From Candidatus Nomurabacteria bacterium (GTDB lineage: Bacteria; Patescibacteriota; Saccharimonadia; Saccharimonadales; Saccharimonadaceae), in assembly GCA_031264785.1 (NCBI GenBank), contig JAISDN010000005.1, forward strand, positions 1 through 7,586: a stretch of 7,586 bases of DNA, read 5' to 3'. Each line of letters starts with the position of its first letter. Position 1 is the stretch's first letter. This document shows positions 1-6,078 of this stretch, in pieces. The translations under genes were made by a program, and so were the position numbers. The notes beneath the pieces were generated by a model, which was given only the letters and a program-made list of their open reading frames with translations, was not told the DNA's origin and made no database searches.

Positions 1-621
1 TCAGGAACCGTAGCGGCCGACATCGACAATTTCCGCACGGTAGCGGTACCCCATGTCATCGAGCGCGACACCCTGTTTCGGTCGGGAAAACTTTATTCAG
101 TGTCCGATTCCGATGCGAAACAACTAGAACATTTCTTGAAAGGCGGCCTAGTGGTCGACCTGCGCGAAAAACGCGAATTTGACCACTTTCCCGACAAACC
201 GCTAACCGGCGTCGAGCAAAAGAACTACCCAGTCTACGGCACCCAAGATTACACGAAATTCGTTTTTGACGCCAATTCGCGCCACCAATTCGGCCGCGCC
301 CTGACCGATATCGCCGACGCCAAAGGCAACGTGCTCGTCCACTGCAATCTCGGCCGCGACCGCACCGGTTGGCTCGTCGCTATGTTGATGTACGCGGTTG
401 GCGCCGACGGAACCGACATCGTGAAAGAATATATGCGGAGCAACCGACAGCGTCTGACCAACGGCGACCGCATCACCGTCCAACAGCAATGGCTCCGAAA
501 CGGTGTCAACGCCGCTCGTGACAAATACGGCTCGCTAGACAATTATCTGCGGCGCGGCCTCGGCGTCACCGACGACACATTGGCTAAATTAAAAACTAAG
601 TTCGAACCAGATTCCGCCTGA
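1..621 (+). CDS. Protein tyrosine phosphatase-like (Y_phosphatase3 / LipA-MptpB type), 5' partial
   Basis: Cysteine-based phosphatase, probably acting on phosphotyrosine, or on phosphoinositides or other lipids as some members of this family do. The reading frame is open from base 1, so 206 residues are visible and the start lies upstream. The GTG at 100 is not a credible start because family sequence precedes it: NFRTVA (NFRD-like) and then LFRSGKL, both typical of the N-terminus. The catalytic loop HCNLGRDRTG fits C-x5-R, with Cys115 of the visible part at 343-345. The family usually has HCxxGKDRTG, so Lys is replaced by Arg here. The C-terminal KYGSLDNYLRRGLGV is the usual family ending, so the 3' end is complete (TGA 619-621). 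There is no signal peptide or membrane segment in the visible part. It converges on the acyl ligase gene with a 9-base gap. It is much richer in GC than the facing operon. The phosphatase fold is firm; the substrate is not known. Confidence 0.88.
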   Translation, partial: SGTVAADIDNFRTVAVPHVIERDTLFRSGKLYSVSDSDAKQLEHFLKGGLVVDLREKREFDHFPDKPLTGVEQKNYPVYGTQDYTKFVFDANSRHQFGRALTDIADAKGNVLVHCNLGRDRTGWLVAMLMYAVGADGTDIVKEYMRSNRQRLTNGDRITVQQQWLRNGVNAARDKYGSLDNYLRRGLGVTDDTLAKLKTKFEPDSA

Positions 622-630
622 CCAATCTAC

Positions 631-2187
631 CTACTTTAAGTGGCTTTTCTCATTGTATTCTACAATTTCATAATCATCAATCTTCCAATACTCCAGACTT
701 TTTTCGTTATATTTAGCCACCAACTTTTTTATCTTCGAAGCTTTTGTTCCAGTGGTTACATAAAATTCCGCGACAATTTTTTGCTTATCTTCATAAACTT
801 TGACCTTGCGAACACAGCCACCTTCCAAATCCCGCTCTATTTCATCAGGATAGACGTTGACACCATTGCTTAGCAAAATCGTTCGTTTTTTTCTACCATG
901 GAGGAATATCCCACGGCTTTGGTCCATAAAGCCTAAATCTCCCATCCGAAAATACCCATCTCTATCAAATGCTTGTTCATTCGCTTTGTCATTTTTATAA
1001 TAACCAAGACAAACGCTGTCTCCTCTGACTAGGATTTCTCCGATTCCAGCTGCGTTCGGGCTGTCAATTTTCACATCTATATCTTCGTAAATTGTCCCCG
1101 CTGAATCCAGCTTCTTGCTACTAGGGTATTCCAACGCCAATGACGCTGCGGTTTCGGTGGAGGCATAGGCCTCAAGCAAGTTTACCCCTGCATCTTTAAA
1201 AAATTGTTTGATTTCATTATCTAGTTTTGCTCCCGAACAAAACAAGTATTTAAGTTCGCCGCCGAAACCTTCGTGTAATTTCTTGAATAGCTTCCGGCGA
1301 ATGTCTATTTTGAATAGTAATAGGAAATTCGACAGTTTCATCGCTTTTTTGGCCTTGGCTTTGGTTTGATCGTCAATCCCCGCATAGATTATTTCTAACA
1401 TCAATGGGACAACGCTAAACGCTGTCGGCTTGATTTCCTTTAATTCTTCCAGAATATGTTCTTTGCCCGATGACAGGTAAATTGGGCATCCACCAACTAG
1501 CGAGTACAAAAAACTGCAAATTCCGCCAAACACATGGCATAGCGGCATAAATAAATATGTTATTTCCGACGTAGTAAAGCCAGTCCGGCGTAGCAAACTG
1601 TTAATCCCCGCAAACATGTTCTTTTGCGATAGCATCACCGCTTTGGGCACAGATGTGGTACCCGAGCTGAAGATGATCTTCGATAATTTGGTTGTGTCTG
1701 TTTCCGCAATTTTCGGCTCCGCGTTAAAGCCTTTGGCTATCTCGGCGATATCTTCCAATTTGATAAACTCAATTTTCGGATATATTTTTTTCAGTTCACG
1801 CGCGATATTTTGGTGACGATTATCGTAAAAGAATACTTTCGCATCTAAGATTTTCATCGCTCGCTGACAATCTTTGACGCCCCACATACTATTCAAAGTC
1901 ACGCTCACTCCCACATAGCCCATGACCGCCATGTCTGCTACCATGAAATTATACGAATTGTCGCCTAAAATTGCGATTTGTTGACCGCCGAGTTTCTTCG
2001 ATAGTAAAAACTCAGCCAGATTTTTCGAATCTTGCGTAAACTCTGCGAAGGTTTTCGGAACATATTCTCCGTGTTTTTTCTCATAGACAAAGTTTCGTTT
2101 TGGCCATTTATTTCCGGCAGTTTCCAGTACTTTTTGGATAGATAGACTCCGTAAGTTCATTTCCTGAATTTTCTCTGATTTAGTCAT
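631..2187 (-). CDS. AMP-forming acyl-CoA synthetase / acyl-adenylate ligase
   Basis: ANL-superfamily enzyme of 518 aa. The family activates a carboxylic acid, here probably a fatty acid, with ATP to an acyl-adenylate and usually passes it to CoA. Visible motifs are the phosphate-binding loop SSGTTSVPK (174-182), YASTE (341-345; A5), YFRMGDLG (412-419; A7, Asp417), and GRKKRTILLSNGVNVYPDEIE (431-451; A8 hinge, long-chain acyl-CoA synthetase style). Two features are odd. In the loop, the usual T-G-x-P-K-G reads T-S-V-P-K-A. The protein also ends in KSHLK, so the last residue, Lys518, falls about where the catalytic A10 lysine of 'KTxTLKxKR' endings lies, with nothing after it. The ATG at 2187 overlaps the stop of the preceding gene by 8 bp (ATGACTAA). 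The Shine-Dalgarno is weak (AAAGG, 12 bases away), so translation probably depends on coupling. It is the last gene of the operon. The family is certain; the acyl substrate and the CoA versus carrier-protein acceptor are not. Confidence 0.92.
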   Translation of the reverse strand: MTKSEKIQEMNLRSLSIQKVLETAGNKWPKRNFVYEKKHGEYVPKTFAEFTQDSKNLAEFLLSKKLGGQQIAILGDNSYNFMVADMAVMGYVGVSVTLNSMWGVKDCQRAMKILDAKVFFYDNRHQNIARELKKIYPKIEFIKLEDIAEIAKGFNAEPKIAETDTTKLSKIIFSSGTTSVPKAVMLSQKNMFAGINSLLRRTGFTTSEITYLFMPLCHVFGGICSFLYSLVGGCPIYLSSGKEHILEELKEIKPTAFSVVPLMLEIIYAGIDDQTKAKAKKAMKLSNFLLLFKIDIRRKLFKKLHEGFGGELKYLFCSGAKLDNEIKQFFKDAGVNLLEAYASTETAASLALEYPSSKKLDSAGTIYEDIDVKIDSPNAAGIGEILVRGDSVCLGYYKNDKANEQAFDRDGYFRMGDLGFMDQSRGIFLHGRKKRTILLSNGVNVYPDEIERDLEGGCVRKVKVYEDKQKIVAEFYVTTGTKASKIKKLVAKYNEKSLEYWKIDDYEIVEYNEKSHLK

Positions 2188-3793
2188 TTTGGATTTCTAC
2201 CTTTCCAGTCGCACAATCCATAGTGACAATATCACCATTTTTTAATAAGCTCGTCACATTCGGTATATTCACGATTGCCGGAACATTTAACTCCCGTGCT
2301 ATGATAGCGGTATGCGACAAAAGCGATCCTTTCTCAGCTATAACGCCTGCGGCTTTTACTAGCAAAAATGCCCAAGCCGGATCGGTGGTTCGCGTCACTA
2401 AAATTTTGCCGCTGATGTCGCTGACAGATTTTGGGTCTTGCACAACCACCACCTCTGCGGTTGCTTTTCCACTCGAGACCGGTACGCCGAGCAATTCATT
2501 GGTCGCCAATAATTCATTCGAATCGTTTTGCAATTTTCCATCTATAAATACCAATCTATGTTGCGCCGGTGAATGCTCGTATGTTCTATAGTCTTTTTGG
2601 CGATTTTTTATAATTTTCGCCAGGTCAATCTCTTGGCCGTCGATGTAGTCAAAAATTTCTGAAATTGTCAGATAGAAAATATCTGCTTGGCTCAGGATTA
2701 TTTTGTCTCGCGCCATATTTTTCCCGATAGTTAAAAATATCGTCCGCACCATACCATACAGGCGAGCGCGATTCAGACGCGAAGCTTCGCGATTTTTGAT
2801 GCCAACGATGGCCATGTCGAGGAATTTTTTTGTCAGCCGACTAGACTTTGGTTTTGCGAGGGTTCCATTTCCCGCAACCGCGTCGAGTTCTGCGTGAGTT
2901 TCAGCGTACTCCATAATTCTATCAATCAACAATTTTGGAGCGGTGCGGTATGTGGGGGATTCTAACTTTAATTCGTCCAGATAACGGTCGCCAAACTTTG
3001 CAATATATCGGTTAATTTTGCCGGCAAGTTCGGTTTTGGATGCCAAGAAATTATCGGCGTCATCATTGGTTTTTAACTTTGCCATTTTTTCAATCTCTTT
3101 GGATTCAACGGCAAATTTCACAATGTCAAGCAGCGCCCTTAGCGGCTTCATGCTTTCAATATTTCCGGCGCTGGAAATATATTGATTAGCATTTTTAAGT
3201 CGCCGTTTAACCAGCCCGGTAAAAACAAACGCGTACAAATCATTCGCTAGCGTAACGTCCCATTTTAAAAGCACTTTCTTAAAAAGTGTTTCGTACAACT
3301 CCTTTAATTGTTCATTGGCAAGGTTGGCATTATAGTCGGTATTAAAGTATTTTTCGGCGTCGGCGAAAACCTGGTTCAATTTAGCCATCTCGCGCGGCGT
3401 TCCAAATGTTCCTGACGCTACATTTTTGGCGATAATCATCTTGCGCGAAAAAGGCACTGCGTGTTTCTGGTCTGTCGAATCACTTTTGTGGTTTACTCCC
3501 ATCATTTCTTGCCAAATGGGGATGATTTTATGGCTAAATGGCATATATCTAATCACAGAATACCAATTGTTAATTTGATAATAAATCCGTCCATTGTAAC
3601 TGGCCAGCATATTTTGCAGGCTTTCGTCATTTTCTTTTACTATCTTTTGGCTGCTGGTGAGCCTTAGCAGAGCGCCGCGAAAAATTTCATGATAGGCGGC
3701 TTTTATAAACGACTCCGTCAGCGGCAGGGTAATTCCAGGATAGCTCTCAACAATATTGCTGTCGTCCAAAATTGTTACCTGTCGTTTCGTCAT
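2180..3793 (-). CDS. PEP-utilising / rifampicin-phosphotransferase-like protein without ATP-grasp domain (dikinase-like A)
   Basis: 537 aa. The C-terminal part (about 436-530) is the swivelling phosphohistidine domain of PEP synthase, PPDK and rifampicin phosphotransferase. It has the SSGKATAEVVVVQD entry strand, TRTTDPAW, and SLLSHTAIIARE with the predicted phosphohistidine His494 (2312-2314). The first residues, DDSNIVESYPGITLPLT (10-26), match the linker that in long relatives joins the ATP-grasp domain to the helical acceptor domain. NGRIYYQINNWY (67-78) and EMMGV (96-100) also belong to that middle region. The protein therefore consists of acceptor-like and His domains only. No ATP-grasp precedes them and no PEP/pyruvate barrel follows. 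The start is secure: ATG overlaps the previous stop as TAATG and has GGGAGG five bases upstream. In the family, His carries phosphate from ATP to an acceptor, so this protein would need an ATP-grasp in trans, perhaps from dikinase-like B. The acceptor is unknown. Confidence 0.87.
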   Translation of the reverse strand: MTKRQVTILDDSNIVESYPGITLPLTESFIKAAYHEIFRGALLRLTSSQKIVKENDESLQNMLASYNGRIYYQINNWYSVIRYMPFSHKIIPIWQEMMGVNHKSDSTDQKHAVPFSRKMIIAKNVASGTFGTPREMAKLNQVFADAEKYFNTDYNANLANEQLKELYETLFKKVLLKWDVTLANDLYAFVFTGLVKRRLKNANQYISSAGNIESMKPLRALLDIVKFAVESKEIEKMAKLKTNDDADNFLASKTELAGKINRYIAKFGDRYLDELKLESPTYRTAPKLLIDRIMEYAETHAELDAVAGNGTLAKPKSSRLTKKFLDMAIVGIKNREASRLNRARLYGMVRTIFLTIGKNMARDKIILSQADIFYLTISEIFDYIDGQEIDLAKIIKNRQKDYRTYEHSPAQHRLVFIDGKLQNDSNELLATNELLGVPVSSGKATAEVVVVQDPKSVSDISGKILVTRTTDPAWAFLLVKAAGVIAEKGSLLSHTAIIARELNVPAIVNIPNVTSLLKNGDIVTMDCATGKVEIQND

Positions 3794-4692
3794 TAAATCC
3801 TCCCGAATAATAGAAATATCGCTACTGTTAGTATCATTAGACTTTCTTGGATATAAGTATAAATTACGACTTTGTCGACGAGTTTGAACTTGGTCGGGTC
3901 TTTTTTAAACTGGACAAATTTCCAAATCATCCACGCCAGATTGATGAGTAGCAGTCCAATCGTTATTTTATTCAGATTCCAAACCAAGACGATATTTGTG
4001 ACGATATCCAGTAAAGTCATAATTAAAACGAAATTTGTTGATTTTTTGTAGCCAAATATTTTGGAGTATGTGGTGTATTTGGTCTCATCCCTTGGCGCTC
4101 GAATTTTGCGGCTAATTTCCCAAATTAAACCGGGGAAATACATCGTCAAAACGGCAAAGACTACCGTTATTGACTGCCAATCCAGCCCGTATTTGATGCA
4201 GGTAAAAGAAACCACATAAATATTGATAATGATTTGCACCGGATTGTGCGTTATTAGGGCCAGCGGCAAATTTTTTTGTATTTTGCTTTTTGCAAAGAAC
4301 CAAAACGACATCAGGCCGCCGTATAGGTAGAGAAATACCAAAAATGGCCAATTGTTCATGAGTAGTAGATTAAGGATTACCACTATTGACTCAACAAATA
4401 TCAACGCTATTATGAGGTCGCTTTTCCTAACTTTGCCGGAGGGCAGGGCTCGTTCCGGAAATAATTCTTTGTCGGTCTGATAATCCTTGAAATCATCTGC
4501 CACTCTCAGCAGGAACAAAAAGGCAAAAACCGTAAACGCGCCAACGAATTCCGCTATGCCAATACTAAAATTAGTAACTCCATAGTTGAGCAAAACGATA
4601 AAATAAAGTTCGAAAAATATGCCCAAACCAACTAGCAGTCGCGAAAAAAGCGGGAACATTTCCTTGAGATAAATCCAGATTCGCCTAAGCAT
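3793..4692 (-). CDS. UbiA-family membrane prenyltransferase
   Basis: Predicted integral membrane protein of 299 aa with about eight or nine hydrophobic segments (roughly 20-37, 44-62, 92-111, 115-134, 145-165, 173-190, 217-238, 242-260, 275-297). UbiA enzymes attach a polyprenyl chain from its diphosphate to an aromatic or lipid acceptor. The first Asp-rich motif is RVADDFKDYQTD (63-74), followed by PERALPSG (79-86), a common UbiA variant. The second polar loop reads WEISRKIRAPRDE (191-203) followed by TTYS, in place of the plain DxxxD of quinone-type members. The frame stays open upstream to ATG 4923, but that extension lies inside the decarboxylase gene. ATG 4692 is preferred because it has GGAG six bases upstream and an 8-bp overlap (ATGCTTAG) with the previous stop. 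No quinone, heme or chlorophyll genes adjoin it; phosphatidylserine-pathway genes do, which suggests a lipid role. The substrate cannot be read from the sequence. Confidence 0.87.
   Translation of the reverse strand: MLRRIWIYLKEMFPLFSRLLVGLGIFFELYFIVLLNYGVTNFSIGIAEFVGAFTVFAFLFLLRVADDFKDYQTDKELFPERALPSGKVRKSDLIIALIFVESIVVILNLLLMNNWPFLVFLYLYGGLMSFWFFAKSKIQKNLPLALITHNPVQIIINIYVVSFTCIKYGLDWQSITVVFAVLTMYFPGLIWEISRKIRAPRDETKYTTYSKIFGYKKSTNFVLIMTLLDIVTNIVLVWNLNKITIGLLLINLAWMIWKFVQFKKDPTKFKLVDKVVIYTYIQESLMILTVAIFLLFGRI
3799..3804 (-). promoter_or_regulatory. Ribosome binding site of dikinase-like A
   Basis: GGGAGG lies five bases before the ATG at 3793, within the end of the prenyltransferase gene, and is followed by a TAATG stop-start. 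It confirms that dikinase-like A is a complete protein beginning at the inter-domain linker, not a fragment with a lost N-terminus. Confidence 0.8.
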
Positions 4693-5548
4693 ACGCGTCT
4701 CCGATTGTTTCGCCTTGCTTGACTTTAGTTTCAATGTTTTTGCGAGAATGCAGCCTGATGTCATCGTCGATTTTAATAATGTCACATTTCGTGATAATAA
4801 TGATGGTCGACCCGCCCAAACCAAAGTAGCCTTTCTCGTCGCCTTTCCGAAAAATTGACTTTTTATGGTTGTTAATTTTGCCGACCAATAGTGCACCGAT
4901 TTCAATAAATAAAATATCGTCAAAATGTTTTGTCTCTAGTTCCGATATGATTCTGTAATTGCTGATATATGATTTATATTTCTCGTGCGCGTTTGGCTGG
5001 ACAGTATGCAATTTGCCATTGATAGTTTTAGAATTTTTAATTCTACCATCATCGGGGAATATGTAACGATGGCAATCGTCCATCGTTAATCGAAAGATTA
5101 GGCACAATCCGCCGGCGTACTTTTCGGCTAAATCATCATTTTCTATTAGGCTGCCCAACGAATATGATGCGCCTTTGACTCGAAGTTCCAAATTGTCCGA
5201 GATTTCTTTGTAAATCATTTTTGAGTCGGCGGGCGAGATGAAATCGGCGCCTTTATGCGAAAATGGCCTGGCTCCGGTTTTAAGTTTTCTCGTAAAGAAA
5301 TCGTTAAACGACTTGAAATCGCGGCTCTCGTACTCGGACGCATCTATGTGAAAAGATTTTTCAACCGCAGTTATTTTCCGGGCAGACCGTTTCGTGTCGT
5401 TATGTAGAGCGTTTAACTTTGAATAGGTTTTTGACGATACAAACCTCAATAATAATCTGCCGACCGGATTACTATATAAAAACTGTATTCTATGCTGGCC
5501 ATAGTCGTTGACGCCGACTAATTTTTTGTTAGCTCGATCATATATCAC
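4685..5548 (-). CDS. psd: Phosphatidylserine decarboxylase proenzyme
   Basis: 287 aa from GTG 5548. It decarboxylates phosphatidylserine to phosphatidylethanolamine using a pyruvoyl group made by self-cleavage. The cleavage motif GLGGSTIII is present. The predicted cut is Gly-Ser, with Ser247 (4808-4810) becoming the pyruvoyl group of the small C-terminal chain. Other family marks are SFNDFFTRKLK with GARPF, SPAD (Asp108) and DDCHRYIFPDDG (His160), matching the catalytic Asp and His of the known enzymes. The GGST form rather than LGST resembles the type II / clostridial-like branch. Start choice: the frame is open to ATG 5632, but that would add 28 residues unlike the family and overlap the synthase gene by 88 bp. 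GTG 5548 gives a GTGA overlap with the synthase stop and an N-terminus (IYDRANKKLVG) like that of relatives. Only a weak AGTGAG lies six bases upstream. It probably acts at the inner membrane face. It directly follows its substrate-making enzyme. Confidence 0.94.
   Translation of the reverse strand: MIYDRANKKLVGVNDYGQHRIQFLYSNPVGRLLLRFVSSKTYSKLNALHNDTKRSARKITAVEKSFHIDASEYESRDFKSFNDFFTRKLKTGARPFSHKGADFISPADSKMIYKEISDNLELRVKGASYSLGSLIENDDLAEKYAGGLCLIFRLTMDDCHRYIFPDDGRIKNSKTINGKLHTVQPNAHEKYKSYISNYRIISELETKHFDDILFIEIGALLVGKINNHKKSIFRKGDEKGYFGLGGSTIIIITKCDIIKIDDDIRLHSRKNIETKVKQGETIGDAYA
4699..4702 (-). promoter_or_regulatory. Ribosome binding site of the UbiA-like gene
   Basis: GGAG lies six bases before the ATG at 4692, inside the 3' end of the decarboxylase gene. 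It favours this start over the upstream in-frame ATG at 4923, which would bury 231 bases in the decarboxylase gene. Confidence 0.7.
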
Positions 5549-6078
5549 GGTTTTCTCACTTTTATGTTTAATATAAACAGCAGAGACAACGCCGCGTATG
5601 TCACGTAGAGAACTGCTTCGGCTGCCGGCCATGAAAAGATTGTCAACATAACGTAAATTACAGGGATGATAAAGCCCGCGCTGGTGATAGGTAATCCTCG
5701 ATAATGGGTTAGCTTTTTATTAGGTTCAGCTTCTGACGTAAAAACCGCCAGGCGAGTTATCCCGCACAATGCATAAACGCAACCTACAACCAATGATGCC
5801 ATAGAAGGGTACAATGAGAACAAAATGACACTCGGTAAAGCCGCAAACATTAGAGTATCTGCTAACGAATCTATCATGATGCCAAATTTCTTCTCCTGTT
5901 CATTGCGCCTAAATAATCGGGCAAATTTGCCGTCAAAGAAATCGCAGATTGCGCAAATAAATAAACAGGCGATTGACCAATTGATATCGCTGCTCGCTAA
6001 ATAAATTCCCAAAACCCCGACTATAATCCCAAAGTAAGTAATGACTGAGGGCCCAGAAAATCTGGCGATGAATATCAT
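5545..6078 (-). CDS. pssA: CDP-alcohol phosphatidyltransferase, probable phosphatidylserine synthase
   Basis: 177-aa polytopic membrane enzyme. Class I CDP-alcohol phosphotransferases move a phosphatidyl group from CDP-diacylglycerol to a free alcohol, here probably serine. The signature is complete: D46-F-F-D49-G50-x2-A53-R54, then G66-x3-D70-x3-D74. The gap between AR and G is 11 residues instead of the usual 8, which also occurs in a subset of serine synthases of the 'EKxFGIxIDSL' type. HYRGLPIT (125-132) is a further mark of serine synthases. About six hydrophobic segments are visible (roughly 12-30, 33-47, 75-91, 94-112, 131-149, 153-171). The ATG overlaps the stop of the preceding gene as ATGA and has GGGGGAG five bases upstream. 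The neighbouring decarboxylase supports serine as the head group. The lipid could be diacylglycerol-based or archaeol-based; the sequence alone does not decide. Confidence 0.9.
   Translation of the reverse strand: MIFIARFSGPSVITYFGIIVGVLGIYLASSDINWSIACLFICAICDFFDGKFARLFRRNEQEKKFGIMIDSLADTLMFAALPSVILFSLYPSMASLVVGCVYALCGITRLAVFTSEAEPNKKLTHYRGLPITSAGFIIPVIYVMLTIFSWPAAEAVLYVTYAALSLLFILNIKVRKP

Noticed and set aside
202..542. Minus-strand open frames opposite the phosphatase gene
   Set aside because: They are antisense shadows in GC-rich DNA. Their translations show no recognisable motif and the sense frame is clearly the real gene.
622..630. Possible bidirectional terminator between the convergent phosphatase and ligase genes
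   Set aside because: Only 9 bases separate the genes, and I see no GC-rich hairpin with a T-run around the junction.
2223..2897. Plus-strand open frames opposite dikinase-like A
   Set aside because: They lie antisense to conserved His-domain coding sequence. They have no motifs and no independent ribosome binding sites.
3159..3180. 8-bp inverted repeat ATATTTCC / GGAAATAT with a 6-base loop
   Set aside because: It lies in the middle of the dikinase-like A coding region. A stem of this size is expected about once by chance, and nothing marks it as a terminator or operator.
2180..3793. Genuine phosphoenolpyruvate synthase
   Set aside because: The ATP-grasp domain at the front and the PEP/pyruvate-binding barrel at the back are both missing, so the name would be wrong despite the His-domain similarity.
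4693..4923. N-terminal extension of the prenyltransferase to ATG 4923
   Set aside because: The 77 extra residues are the psd gene read in another frame. They are not hydrophobic or UbiA-like, and ATG 4692 has a good ribosome binding site.
5064..5088. Perfect 9-bp inverted repeat (TAACGATGG / CCATCGTTA) with a 7-base loop
   Set aside because: It lies inside psd over the conserved codons for LTMDDCHR, so protein constraint explains it. One such stem in 7.6 kb is not far from chance, and no U-run follows.
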